A stretch of DNA of 64,000 bases from Acidovorax sp. (GTDB lineage: Bacteria; Pseudomonadota; Gammaproteobacteria; Burkholderiales; Burkholderiaceae_C): positions 1 to 64,000 of the forward strand of contig JAITLO010000004.1 in NCBI GenBank assembly GCA_031277855.1, written 5' to 3'. The notes beneath the pieces are model-generated. The model saw only the letters and a program-made list of their open reading frames with translations. It searched no databases and was not told where the DNA came from. Position numbers and translations under genes: made by a program. This document shows, piece by piece, positions 1 through 8,688 of the stretch. Within the stretch, counting starts at the first letter, position 1; each line of letters opens with the position of its first letter.

Positions 1-558
1 ACCACCAGCGTGAGCAATGTGGAGTCGGGCTCGCAGCAGGTGGAGCAGGCCGGCCAGAGCATGCAGGAGATTGTGCAAAGCGTGCGCCGGGTGACGGACT
101 TGATTGCCGAGATCACGGCCGCCTCGAACGAGCAGCGTGACGGCATAGGCCAGGTGAACAGCGCCATCGGCAATCTGGACCAGATGACGCAGCAAAACGC
201 GGCGTTGGTGGAAGAGTCTACGGCAGCTGCCACGGCCATGCGTGAGCAGGCGCTGCGCCTGGAACAGGTGGTGGCGGTGTTCAAGGTGGGGCAGGAAAGC
301 CTGGTGGCCCGGGCTGCAATGCCCCCCATGGCAGCCCCCCGCCACACACCGGTAGCCAGTGTCCCGGTGGCAGCCCCCCGGGCCGCAGCCGTTGCGGCCA
401 GCAAGCCCGCGGCATTGGCACCGGCCAAGGCAACGGCGGCAGCCGCACGCCCAAGCCCAGCACCTGCCGCGACGGCGCAGGCCCCTGCATTGCGCAGGCC
501 AGCCCCCGCAGGCACCACGGTTGCCAGCGCGGACGATGATGAATGGGAAACCTTTTGA
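1..558 (+). CDS. Methyl-accepting chemotaxis protein, C-terminal part (5' end outside window)
   Basis: This is the last part of a chemoreceptor whose reading frame runs in from the left edge. It holds the end of the cytoplasmic signalling domain, then an Ala/Pro-rich flexible linker of about 80 residues, and ends in EWETF, a CheR/CheB-docking pentapeptide of the NWETF type. The first roughly 450 bases are almost identical to the 3' end of the receptor gene at 13408-15207, so the two are recent duplicates or are kept alike by gene conversion. A strong terminator follows at 571-598. The sensor domain is not visible. Confidence 0.93.
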   Translation, partial: TTSVSNVESGSQQVEQAGQSMQEIVQSVRRVTDLIAEITAASNEQRDGIGQVNSAIGNLDQMTQQNAALVEESTAAATAMREQALRLEQVVAVFKVGQESLVARAAMPPMAAPRHTPVASVPVAAPRAAAVAASKPAALAPAKATAAAARPSPAPAATAQAPALRRPAPAGTTVASADDDEWETF

Positions 559-570
559 GGTGACGAAGCA

Positions 571-598
571 GCCACATTCTGTGAATGTGGCGCTTTTG
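571..598 (+). terminator. Rho-independent terminator after the chemoreceptor gene
   Basis: A perfect 9-bp stem (GCCACATTC / GAATGTGGC) with a TGT loop is followed by a short T run, 13 bases after the stop codon. Confidence 0.8.
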
Positions 599-683
599 TC
601 TACGGTTTATGCCGGGCTGACTGCGTAGTTATTCGCGCACCATGTAGCAGCTGGCGCAAATGGCTCAGCCCCAGCAAAGCCAA

Positions 684-728
684 CCCCTCACCCCCATCTC
701 CTCCCCTTCGGTGCGAGGGAGCGACGCC
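684..728. repeat. Dispersed C-rich repeat, family B (short copy)
   Basis: A run of the type CCCCTCACCCCCATCTC followed by GGTGCGAGGGAG resembles stretches at 24608-24708 and 47141-47238. It lies in the 300-base gap between the chemoreceptor gene and recJ, which holds no gene. The function is unknown. Confidence 0.5.
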
Positions 729-770
729 TAATAAAACAGGGTGCGATCGCACCCCTGACGCATGCCATGC

Positions 771-858
771 CCCTTTCGCCAGGGACACCGCGCAAGGGCC
801 GCCCCGCCGCGCTGGTGTCGTCCCCCTGGGGGGAAGCCGCGCAGCGGCTCAGGGGGGG
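771..858. repeat. Dispersed repeat, family A, at the 3' end of recJ
   Basis: The GGGCCGCCCCGCCGCG core followed by GTCGTCCCCC and a short inverted repeat recurs at 24733-24846, 51587-51688 (inverted) and 60527-60615 (inverted). This copy ends against the recJ stop codon. Confidence 0.7.
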
Positions 859-2568
859 TCAACACTCCGCCCCCTCAATCAAAAACTGCACCTTGCGCTC
901 GCCGCGCCATTCGTTGATATCCAGGCGGAAGGCCATATAAACGCGCTCGGGCACGGGTTCGGTGCGGCCAAACCAGATGCCGTCCACCACATCGCCCTGG
1001 TGGCGCAGTTGCAGCTTCAAATGTTTTTCACCCACCAGGCGCTGGGAGACGACTTCCACCTCTTCGCTGAAGGTGGGGTGGGCAAAGCCCTGGCCCCAGA
1101 CATCCAGGTTCAGCCGCTCCACCATCTCGGCCTGGCGGAATTCGGCGTGCAGCGGGCCATCGGTTTCCACGCAGCGGGTCAAGGTGGCGGCGTCCAGCCA
1201 TTCCTGCGCCACCTGGGCAAAAGCCTGTTCGAACTGTTCAAAACCGTCTTCGCTGATGGTGCAGCCAGCCGCCATGGCATGGCCGCCAAAGCGCAGCAGC
1301 AGACCGGGGTGGCGTTTGCCCACCAGGTCCAGCGCGTCGCGCAGGTGAAAGCCGGGAATGGAGCGGCCCGAGCCCTTGAGCTCGTGTTCCTTGCCCGGTG
1401 CCTGGCTGGCGGCGAACACAAAAGTGGGGCGGTGCAGCCTGTCCTTGACGCGGGAGGCGACGATGCCCACCACGCCTTCGTGAAAGTCAGGGTCGAAGAC
1501 GCTCACGGCAGGCGGCGGGAGAATGCCGTCTTCAAACAGCTCATCGGCCAGGGCAAAGGCCTGCAGGCGCATGCCGCCTTCGATTTCCTGGCGTTCGCGG
1601 TTGATGCTGTTGAGCTGGCGCGCCAATGTCAGCGCGTGCTCGTAGTTGTCGGTGGTCAGGCATTCAATGCCTATGGTCATATCGGCCAGGCGGCCGGCGG
1701 CATTGATGCGCGGGCCCAGGGCAAAGCCAAAGTCGGAGGTGGCGGCCTGGTGGAACTCACGGCCTGCCGCTTCATACAGCGCGCGTATGCCGGCCTGCAT
1801 ATGGCCTTTGCGTATGCGCTGCAGCCCTTGGGCTACCAGGCGGCGGTTGTTGGCGTCCAGCTTCACCACGTCGGCCACGGTGCCCAGGGCCACCAGGGGC
1901 AGCAACTGGTCCAGCTTGGGTTGGCTGGCCTGGTCCCATACACCGCGTGCACGCAGCTCGCTGCGCAGGGCCAGCAGCACATAGAACATCACGCCCACGC
2001 CGGCCATGGCCTTGCTTTCGAAGGTGCAGCCGGGCTGGTTGGGGTTGACCATGGCATGGGGCTGGGGAAGCAGTTCACCGGGCAGGTGGTGGTCGGTGAC
2101 CACCACGGTCAGGCCCAGGGCGGTGGCTGCGGCCACGCCTTCAATGCTGCCAATGCCGTTGTCCACGGTGACCAGCACCTGGGCGCCTTTGTCCTTGACG
2201 CGATGGGCAATGGGGGCGGACAGGCCGTAGCCATCGACCACGCGGTCCGGCACCTCATAGCTGACTTGCTGCGCGCCCAGCATGCGCAGGCCGCGCACGG
2301 CCACGGCGCAGGCAGTGGCGCCGTCGCAGTCGTAGTCGGCCACGATGCAGATGTGCTGCTGGCTGGCAATGGCATCGGCCAGCACCTTGGCGGCCTGGCT
2401 GGCGCCGAGCAAGGTGGATGGGGGCAGCAATTTGGCCAAGGTGGGGTCCAGCTCTTCAGGGCTGCACACGCCGCGCGCCACATACAGGCGGGCCCACAGC
2501 GGGTGTACGCCGGCTGCCACCAGCTGTTGCACCAGGGCTTCGGATATCTCTTTTGCAATAATTTTCAT
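859..2568 (-). CDS. recJ: Single-stranded-DNA-specific exonuclease RecJ
   Basis: RecJ degrades single-stranded DNA 5' to 3' in recombinational and mismatch repair. The 569 residues match the usual length of about 570. DHH-superfamily motifs are visible: DYDCDG near residue 79, VTVDNGIGS, then VVTDHH, and a GRINAAGRLAD segment; the C-terminal part fits the DHHA1 and OB-like regions. The start codon overlaps the stop of the gene upstream by four bases (ATGA), so the two are probably translationally coupled. The 3' end abuts a family A repeat. Confidence 0.96.
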   Translation of the reverse strand: MKIIAKEISEALVQQLVAAGVHPLWARLYVARGVCSPEELDPTLAKLLPPSTLLGASQAAKVLADAIASQQHICIVADYDCDGATACAVAVRGLRMLGAQQVSYEVPDRVVDGYGLSAPIAHRVKDKGAQVLVTVDNGIGSIEGVAAATALGLTVVVTDHHLPGELLPQPHAMVNPNQPGCTFESKAMAGVGVMFYVLLALRSELRARGVWDQASQPKLDQLLPLVALGTVADVVKLDANNRRLVAQGLQRIRKGHMQAGIRALYEAAGREFHQAATSDFGFALGPRINAAGRLADMTIGIECLTTDNYEHALTLARQLNSINRERQEIEGGMRLQAFALADELFEDGILPPPAVSVFDPDFHEGVVGIVASRVKDRLHRPTFVFAASQAPGKEHELKGSGRSIPGFHLRDALDLVGKRHPGLLLRFGGHAMAAGCTISEDGFEQFEQAFAQVAQEWLDAATLTRCVETDGPLHAEFRQAEMVERLNLDVWGQGFAHPTFSEEVEVVSQRLVGEKHLKLQLRHQGDVVDGIWFGRTEPVPERVYMAFRLDINEWRGERKVQFLIEGAEC

Positions 2569-3572
2569 AGCGCTTTACGCACGCTGTCAAAGCGCTGGGG
2601 GCTTAAAAGACCACGAATACGGGTGCCCAGGCCGCGTGGGCCTGTGGTGTAGCTGCGGGCACTGCGTTCTCCGCACAGCGCCAGGCTGGCGCTGCCACCG
2701 GCTTGCACATGGCGCAGCAACTCGGCCATGGGGCCGGCGTCCAGTGCAGCCCAGGCCTGTTCCCACAGGCGGCTGTGGCCCAGCAGGGCTGGCTCGCGCA
2801 GATCGCTCCAGACTTCGGGTTGGGCGCTGCTTACCGTGGCCTTGGCGGCGGGCAGCTTGCCAACGCCATGCAGCCAAAAAGCATTCACCGGAGGCAGGCC
2901 ACGCGCGGCACGGTTTTCGTTCCAGGGGTGGTTGTAGAGCAGCATTTGCACCTCGCTGTGCAGGCGCTGCAATGCCAGGGTGGCGGCGTTGTCGGGTGCC
3001 CAGTGGCGCACATCGCGCAGCAGAACCCGGTCCAGCGATGCGGATTGCAGCGTCTGCAGCGGAGTGCCCTGTACCAGCCAGTGGTCGGGCTGGGCGTAAT
3101 GCAGCTGCAGGCCGTCTTCGGCAAACCAGGGCGCCAGCACGGCCAGCAGGGCGCGGGAGTCGGCCTCGTCCAGCTGCAGCTCGGCAGGGTTGTCCAGCCG
3201 GATCTGGTCGGTGCCCACGGCCCAGTGGCAGGGCGTCAGAAAGGCCCAGGCGCCTGCGGCAGTGCCTTGGGCGCTGCAGTCGGGTTGCTGGTTGGCCGCC
3301 AGAGCGGCCCAAGGCAGGGAGGCCTTGTGGGCAGCGGCCAGATCAGCCCAGCCACGCCAGTGGGCGGCCATGCGCTCGTGTGGCGGGCACAGGTCTTCTT
3401 CCTCTCCGTCCAGGGTGTCGGCAAGCGTCAGCCGTGCCAGCAAACCATCCAGATGCGGTAGTTGCAGTGCCTGGTCCATCTCGGAGACGGCGGCATAGGG
3501 AATCAGCACATGGCGATGGCCGCCAGTGACTGGGGCTGTCTGGTGGGGGAAAAGCAGCGACGGGACGGGCAT
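2565..3572 (-). CDS. Conserved hypothetical protein coupled to recJ (phosphoglycerate-mutase-like annotation in relatives)
   Basis: This protein of about 335 residues shows no signal peptide or membrane segment. Relatives upstream of recJ in Burkholderiales are often labelled phosphoglycerate-mutase-like; I recall this placement rather than derive it from motifs, and I see no clear catalytic residues. The frame stays open to a Met at 3602, but the Met at 3572 (MPVPSLLF) looks a better start, since the ten residues before it have no domain character. Neither start has a strong Shine-Dalgarno sequence. It overlaps recJ by four bases. Confidence 0.75.
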   Translation of the reverse strand: MPVPSLLFPHQTAPVTGGHRHVLIPYAAVSEMDQALQLPHLDGLLARLTLADTLDGEEEDLCPPHERMAAHWRGWADLAAAHKASLPWAALAANQQPDCSAQGTAAGAWAFLTPCHWAVGTDQIRLDNPAELQLDEADSRALLAVLAPWFAEDGLQLHYAQPDHWLVQGTPLQTLQSASLDRVLLRDVRHWAPDNAATLALQRLHSEVQMLLYNHPWNENRAARGLPPVNAFWLHGVGKLPAAKATVSSAQPEVWSDLREPALLGHSRLWEQAWAALDAGPMAELLRHVQAGGSASLALCGERSARSYTTGPRGLGTRIRGLLSPQRFDSVRKAL

Positions 3573-3723
3573 GGGACGGTATTGTCGGCCATGAAAGCAC
3601 ACAATCTTTGCGCTATGGCCTTGTCAGCATTGGCTATCGGATACGTAGAGCGTTTGCAATTGTTGTGTTGATTTGAAACATAGTCATATCAATAATCGTA
3701 AAAATACTTACACGGACCACCCG

Positions 3724-4140
3724 ATGCCGGCACCTCTGATTCATTACTCTTTTGAAATGCGAGTTGCCATGCTGATAAAGCATCTGCAATGCATAGATCC
3801 GTGCTCCAGCGCGCAGGAGGCCCACGACGCGGTGGCGGCCTACTGGTGGCTGGTGCACAAGGATTGCGGCAGCAGCGAGCACCATCTGGACCATCTCAAC
3901 CGCTTGCGCCTGGATGCGGCGCATGGCTGGAAGGATTTGGACAAAGCCGTGTGCTATTGCGATGGGCATGAGCTGCCAGCCATGCGCATCTATTTGCACA
4001 GGGATGGCAGTATCGTCATCCAGAGCCTGGATCCTGCCAATTTACGCATTCTGTTCACCCTGCCTGGGCGGCGTCGCATGGAGCCGATAGCAGTCTGTGT
4101 CAGGCCGGCGATTGCTTCACTCACACTGGGTCCCCAATAA
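3724..4140 (+). CDS. Hypothetical protein
   Basis: I do not recognise this protein of about 138 residues. It is rich in His, Cys and Trp in the first half (AAYWWLVHKDCGSS, EHHLDHLNRL) and has no signal peptide or membrane segment. The frame extends to a TTG at 3673; the first ATG is at 3724 and is preferred here, though no ribosome-binding site is evident. It sits between recJ's divergent partner and the chromate transporter genes. Codon use is ordinary for the window, so it is probably real but its function is open. Confidence 0.6.
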   Translation: MPAPLIHYSFEMRVAMLIKHLQCIDPCSSAQEAHDAVAAYWWLVHKDCGSSEHHLDHLNRLRLDAAHGWKDLDKAVCYCDGHELPAMRIYLHRDGSIVIQSLDPANLRILFTLPGRRRMEPIAVCVRPAIASLTLGPQ

Positions 4141-4174
4141 TTGCTGCTTTGCTTATACGGAGTGGTTGGGATTC

Positions 4175-4744
4175 ATGGTGGATGATGGAACTGCTCCGCA
4201 GGCGCCGGCCTCGCCTGCCGCGCTTTTTTGGGCGTTTACCTGGCTGGCATTGCAGGGCTTTGGCGGTGTGATGGCCGTGGTCCAGCGCGAGTTGGTGGAG
4301 CGCCGCCGTTGGATGACGCAAGAGGCTTTTTTGCAGGACTGGGCGGCGGCCCAGGTGTTTCCCGGGCCGAATGTAGTCAATTTGTGTGTGATGTTTGGCG
4401 AGCGCCACTTTGGCTTGCGTGGCGCGCTGGCTGCCATGGCCGGCATGCTGCTGGCGCCCACGGTGCTGGTGCTGGCCTTGGGGAGTCTGTATTTGCAATG
4501 GGCCGACCACCCCGCCGTGGCCGGCGCCTTGCGCGGCATGGGGGCCGTGGCGGCCGGCCTGGTGCTGGGCACGGGTATCAAGCTGTCGGCCGGGCTCAAG
4601 GGCCACCCATTGCCGCTGTGGCTGGGTTGGGCGCTGGCGCTGGCTGCATTCACGCTGATGGTGTGGCGGCAATGGCCGCTGTGGTGGGTGTTGCCCACCG
4701 TGGGCGGCCTGGGCTGCTGGCTGACCTGGCGCAGACTGTCATGA
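4175..4744 (+). CDS. Chromate transporter, N-terminal-type half protein
   Basis: This is a membrane protein of the CHR family with several hydrophobic segments. The early part (FWAFTWLALQGFGGVMAVV, then QVFPGPNVVNLCVMFG) carries the family's conserved GFGG and PGPN motifs. At about 190 residues it is a half-size protein; many CHR proteins are a fusion of two such halves. The ATG at 4175 follows GGAG at a suitable distance, and the longer frame upstream is not domain-like. Its stop overlaps the start of the second half-gene (ATGA), so the two halves are co-translated and likely form a heterodimer. Confidence 0.88.
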   Translation: MVDDGTAPQAPASPAALFWAFTWLALQGFGGVMAVVQRELVERRRWMTQEAFLQDWAAAQVFPGPNVVNLCVMFGERHFGLRGALAAMAGMLLAPTVLVLALGSLYLQWADHPAVAGALRGMGAVAAGLVLGTGIKLSAGLKGHPLPLWLGWALALAAFTLMVWRQWPLWWVLPTVGGLGCWLTWRRLS

Positions 4745-5349
4745 ATGCGGCCTTGAATCCCCTGGTGCTGGATGCCGCAGGCTGGCTGCAGCTGACGGCT
4801 TATTTTCTGTCTTTGTCCCTGCTGTCCGTGGGCGGCGCCATGGCCACGGCGCCGGATATGCACCGCTATGTGGTGGAGAGCAAGGCCTGGCTGTCCGGCG
4901 ACCAGTTTTCCACCGCCATCTCCATTGCCCAGGCCGCACCGGGGCCCAACATCATGTATGTGGCCCTGCTGGGCTGGAACATCGGTCTGAACGCCGCAGG
5001 GCCTGATCAGGGGCTTGCCACCTGGCTGGCGGCGCTGGGTGCATGTCTGGCCTGCTTGATCGGCATGCTGCTGCCCAGCTCGGTGCTGGTGTGGAGCAGC
5101 ACGCGCTGGATGCGCCGCAACAGCATGCGCCGCTCGGTGCGGGCTTTTCGCTGGGGCATGATGCCGCTGGTGGTGGGCCTGGTGCTGGCCACGGGCTGGA
5201 TTCTGGCGGCCCGCGACACCGGTGCAGTCCATGCATGGGGGCCCTGGTTGGTGGCTGCCATCACCACGCTGCTGGTCTGGAAGACGCGGCTGCATCTGCT
5301 GTGGATGCTGGGCGCAGGCGCATTGCTGGGGGCGCTGGGCTGGATCTGA
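4741..5349 (+). CDS. Chromate transporter, second half protein
   Basis: This 202-residue CHR-family protein is the partner of the preceding gene. Conserved segments include FLSLSLLSVGGAMATAPDM near the start and AQAAPGPNIMYV at about residue 65, followed by hydrophobic segments. It starts in the four-base overlap at 4741. Transport of chromate is a family attribute; the physiological substrate in this organism is not shown by the sequence. Confidence 0.88.
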   Translation: MNAALNPLVLDAAGWLQLTAYFLSLSLLSVGGAMATAPDMHRYVVESKAWLSGDQFSTAISIAQAAPGPNIMYVALLGWNIGLNAAGPDQGLATWLAALGACLACLIGMLLPSSVLVWSSTRWMRRNSMRRSVRAFRWGMMPLVVGLVLATGWILAARDTGAVHAWGPWLVAAITTLLVWKTRLHLLWMLGAGALLGALGWI

Positions 5350-5409
5350 TGGCTGCGCAAAACCGGCCTGTGCCCGGGCTTGTACCGGCAATGCCACAAT
5401 GCGGCCACC

Positions 5410-6663
5410 ATGCAATTTCCCTACGAACTGGCTTTGGGCTGGCGCTACACGCGCGCCGGCCGTGCCACGCGGCGCAACGGCTTTATCTCGTTCATCTCGG
5501 GTGTGTCCATGCTGGGCATTGCCCTGGGTGTGGCGGCGCTGATCATTGTGCTGAGCGTGATGAATGGCTTTCAAAAAGAGGTGCGCGACCGCATGTTGAG
5601 CGTGGTCTCACACATCGAAATCTTTGCCCCTGATGGGGCAGCACTGCCCGATGTGGCCCGCACCATGGCCGAGGCCAAGCGCAATCCCGCCGTGCTGGGT
5701 GCTGCGCCTTTTGTAGCGGCGCAAGCTTTGCTGGCGCGCGGCGAAGACATGAAAGGCACCATGGTGCGCGGCATTGACCCCGCACACGAAGGCGAGGTGA
5801 CCGAGGTGGCCAGCCACAATGAGCCAGCCCTGGCCACGCTGACGCCGGGCAGCTTCAATGTGGTGCTGGGCAGCGAGCTGGCCCACTCCCTGGGCGTGCG
5901 TGTGGGGGACAAGGTGACCCTGATTGCACCGAGCGGGCAGGTGACGCCGGCCGGCGTGGTGCCACGCATCAAGCAGATGACGGTGTCGGGCACTTTTGAT
6001 TCCGGCCACTACGAATACGACTCCACCATGGCCATGCTGCACTACGAAGATGCGCAGCGCCTGTTTCGCCTGGAAGGCCCCACCGGTGTGCGCCTGAAGC
6101 TGCAGGATCTGCATGCGGCCCCCACGGTGGCGCAGCAGTTGGCCAATACGCTGACGGACCGCCTCTACATCCGCGACTGGACGCAGCAAAACAAGACCTG
6201 GTTTGCCGCCGTGCAGGTGGAAAAACGCATGATGTTCATCATCCTGACCCTGATCGTGGCCGTGGCTGCTTTCAATCTGGTGTCCACCCTGGTGATGACG
6301 GTGACCGACAAGCGCGCCGACATCGCCATCTTGCGCACGCTGGGGGCCTCGCCCTCCAGCATCATGGGGGTCTTCATGGTGCAAGGCGCTATGGTGGGTG
6401 TGATCGGTACCTTCAGCGGTCTGGCGCTGGGCCTGTTGGTGGCCTGCAATATCGACGTCATCGTGCCCGCCATCGAGCATGCTCTGGGTGCCAGCTTTTT
6501 GCCCAAGGACATCTACATCATCAGCAAAATGCCCAGCGAGCCGCAAAGCAGCGACATCGTGCCCATTGGCGTGATCTCTCTCATCCTGGCCTTTGTCGCC
6601 ACCATCTACCCCAGCTGGCGGGCCAGCCGCGTAAATCCGGCGGAGGCGCTGCGTTATGAATAA
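5410..6663 (+). CDS. Lipoprotein-releasing ABC transporter permease (LolC/LolE family)
   Basis: This 417-residue inner-membrane permease releases outer-membrane-destined lipoproteins to LolA. It starts [15 protein letters not shown], has a first membrane segment around residues 25-50 ([20 protein letters not shown]), a large periplasmic domain, and three more segments from about residue 270. It ends PAEALRYE, typical of the family. Only one permease gene is present beside lolD, so it may act as a homodimer (LolF-like) unless a second gene lies elsewhere. It overlaps lolD by eight bases. Confidence 0.94.
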   Translation: MQFPYELALGWRYTRAGRATRRNGFISFISGVSMLGIALGVAALIIVLSVMNGFQKEVRDRMLSVVSHIEIFAPDGAALPDVARTMAEAKRNPAVLGAAPFVAAQALLARGEDMKGTMVRGIDPAHEGEVTEVASHNEPALATLTPGSFNVVLGSELAHSLGVRVGDKVTLIAPSGQVTPAGVVPRIKQMTVSGTFDSGHYEYDSTMAMLHYEDAQRLFRLEGPTGVRLKLQDLHAAPTVAQQLANTLTDRLYIRDWTQQNKTWFAAVQVEKRMMFIILTLIVAVAAFNLVSTLVMTVTDKRADIAILRTLGASPSSIMGVFMVQGAMVGVIGTFSGLALGLLVACNIDVIVPAIEHALGASFLPKDIYIISKMPSEPQSSDIVPIGVISLILAFVATIYPSWRASRVNPAEALRYE

Positions 6664-7333
6664 GCAAGTTGTTCTGGAGGCCCGTGGACTGGGCAAGCGC
6701 TTTACCGACGGCAAGCTTGACGTGCAGGTGCTGCAGGGCGTGGATTTGCAGGTGCAGGCGGGCGAGACGCTGGCCATCGTCGGTGCCTCAGGTTCGGGCA
6801 AGAGCACCTTGCTGCACCTGCTGGGCGGGCTGGATGCGCCCAGCACCGGCAGCGTGCAGCTCATGGGCCAGGCTTTGAACCAGCTCAGCCCTTATAAGCA
6901 GGGGGCGCTGCGCAACCAACACCTGGGCTTTATCTACCAGTTTCACCATCTGTTGCCCGAGTTCACGGCGCAAGAAAACGTGGCCATGCCGCTGCGCATA
7001 CGCCGTGAGGCGCAGTCCGTGTGCATGGAAAGAGCGGCGCAGATGTTGCAGGCCGTGGGCCTGGCGCAGCGCCTGGACCACCGGCCGGCCGAGCTCTCGG
7101 GCGGCGAGCGCCAGCGCGTGGCCATTGCCCGTGCCCTGGTCACCCAGCCGGCCTGTGTGCTGGCCGACGAGCCTACAGGCAACTTGGACCGCGGCACGGC
7201 CGATGGCGTGTTTGCCCTGATGCTGGACCTGGCCCAGCGCCATGGCACGGCCTTTGTGATGGTCACGCACGACGAATCCCTGGCCGCGCGCTGCGACCGC
7301 GTCGTGCGTCTGGTCCAAGGCCAGCTGCAGTAA
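6656..7333 (+). CDS. lolD: Lipoprotein-releasing system ATP-binding protein LolD
   Basis: This 225-residue ABC ATPase powers the lipoprotein release complex. Walker A is GASGSGKST near residue 42, the signature is [15 protein letters not shown], and Walker B is [11 protein letters not shown]. The Q-loop region reads [21 protein letters not shown], the usual LolD form. The start overlaps the permease stop, which indicates one operon. Confidence 0.95.
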   Translation: MNKQVVLEARGLGKRFTDGKLDVQVLQGVDLQVQAGETLAIVGASGSGKSTLLHLLGGLDAPSTGSVQLMGQALNQLSPYKQGALRNQHLGFIYQFHHLLPEFTAQENVAMPLRIRREAQSVCMERAAQMLQAVGLAQRLDHRPAELSGGERQRVAIARALVTQPACVLADEPTGNLDRGTADGVFALMLDLAQRHGTAFVMVTHDESLAARCDRVVRLVQGQLQ

Positions 7334-7338
7334 GCGCC

Positions 7339-7701
7339 ATGGTGCAGCCCGCCACATGCTCTGTGCAGCCGGTCTGGCAGGCCGTGCCCAGCTCTCAGGC
7401 CCTGGCAGAGGCCATTGCCACGCAACCGGCCCTGCTGGTGCTGTGGGGCGGGGCGCATTGCGGTGTGTGCCAGGCCATCAAGCCCAAGCTGCAGGCCATG
7501 GTGGCGCAGCATTTTGCGCAGCTGCCGCTGCACTATGTGGACTGGGGGGCAGCGCCCGATGCCTGCGCCCAGCACGGCGTGTTCACCTTGCCGGTGTTGC
7601 GCCTGTATGTGCAGGGCAAACCGGCGCTGGACTATGCCCGCGCTTTCAGCCTGCAGCAGGTACAGACCGAGGTGCAGCGGGTGCTGCAACTGCTGGCGTG
7701 A
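7339..7701 (+). CDS. Thioredoxin-fold protein
   Basis: This small cytoplasmic protein of 120 residues has a redox motif WGGAHCGVCQ near residue 38, with the CxxC cysteines of the thioredoxin family, and a later TLPVLRLYVQGKP segment with the cis-Pro expected of the fold. It starts 5 bases after lolD and its stop codon overlaps the start of the tatD-like gene by one base, so it belongs to the same transcription unit. The substrate is unknown. Confidence 0.85.
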   Translation: MVQPATCSVQPVWQAVPSSQALAEAIATQPALLVLWGGAHCGVCQAIKPKLQAMVAQHFAQLPLHYVDWGAAPDACAQHGVFTLPVLRLYVQGKPALDYARAFSLQQVQTEVQRVLQLLA

Positions 7702-8543
7702 TGACAGAAAAGCACGCACCGACGGCTTGGGTGGACACCCATTGCCATCTGGATGCCACGGAGTTCGATGCCGACCGCGACGCCGTGCGTGCCGCCGCCC
7801 GGGCCGCTGGAGTGGGGCATATCGTCATTCCCGCCGTGCAGCGCAGCCATTGGCACGATGTCATCGCGCTGGCCCGGCGCCATGGCGACAGCTATGCCCT
7901 GGGCATTCACCCCCTGTATACGCCGGCCGCCCAAGAGAGCGATATTGCCGCGCTGCGGGATTTGCTAGCCGAGTGCCGTGGCGATCCGCAACTGGTGGCC
8001 GTAGGTGAGATTGGTCTGGATCTCTTTGTGACAGGCTTGAATGTGGAGCGCCAAGCCTGGTTTTACGCGCAGCAGATCGAGCTGGCGCGCGAGTTCGACC
8101 TGCCCGTGATCTTGCATGTGCGCAAATCCAGCGATCAACTGCTCAAGGTGCTACGCGCCACGCCCGTGGTGGGGGGCATCGCCCATGCCTTCAACGGCAG
8201 CGCCCAGCAGGCCCAGGCCTTTATTGACCTGGGCTTCAAGCTGGGCTTTGGTGGGGCCGTGACCTATGACCGTGCACTCAAGCTGCGTGCGCTGGCCGCC
8301 ACGCTGCCCCTGGACAGCCTGGTGCTGGAAACCGATGCCCCCGATATCCCGCCCCACTGGCTCTACACCACGGCCGAGCAGCGTGCAGCAGGCCTGCCCC
8401 AGGGCCGCAACAGCAGTGCCGAGCTGCCGCGCATTGCCGCCGAAGTGGCGCGGCTGCGTGGTATGTCCATCGAGGACTTGCAGGCGGCCACCACGGCCAA
8501 TGCCCGTGCGGCCTTGGGTGGATTGAAGGCTTTTAGCTGCTGA
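7701..8543 (+). CDS. TatD-family metal-dependent DNase
   Basis: This 280-residue TIM-barrel hydrolase has the metal ligands visible: VDTHCHLD at residues 11-18, VGEIGLDLF with the conserved Glu, a His in ILHVRK, another in IAHAFNG, and LETDAPDIPP with the late Asp. TatD proteins act as 3'-5' exonucleases in DNA repair or turnover. It is coupled to the thioredoxin-like gene upstream by a one-base overlap. Confidence 0.92.
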   Translation: MTEKHAPTAWVDTHCHLDATEFDADRDAVRAAARAAGVGHIVIPAVQRSHWHDVIALARRHGDSYALGIHPLYTPAAQESDIAALRDLLAECRGDPQLVAVGEIGLDLFVTGLNVERQAWFYAQQIELAREFDLPVILHVRKSSDQLLKVLRATPVVGGIAHAFNGSAQQAQAFIDLGFKLGFGGAVTYDRALKLRALAATLPLDSLVLETDAPDIPPHWLYTTAEQRAAGLPQGRNSSAELPRIAAEVARLRGMSIEDLQAATTANARAALGGLKAFSC

Positions 8544-8688
8544 GCCACTTTGCGCAATGCAGCAGCGCTGCACACAGAAAAATCAGTGTTTTTGCCAGGA
8601 TTGGCAAGCTGGTAGCGCATAGCTAGCTATGCTTTTTCAATACCCGCCCCCCGGCGTGCGGCATCTATGTGCCGCACAATCTTGGCCC

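Noticed and set aside
1000..2652. Long open frame of about 550 codons on the plus strand opposite recJ
   Set aside because: It is the antisense of the recJ codons, rich in His, Gln and Ala as expected from a GC-rich shadow, with no motif of its own.
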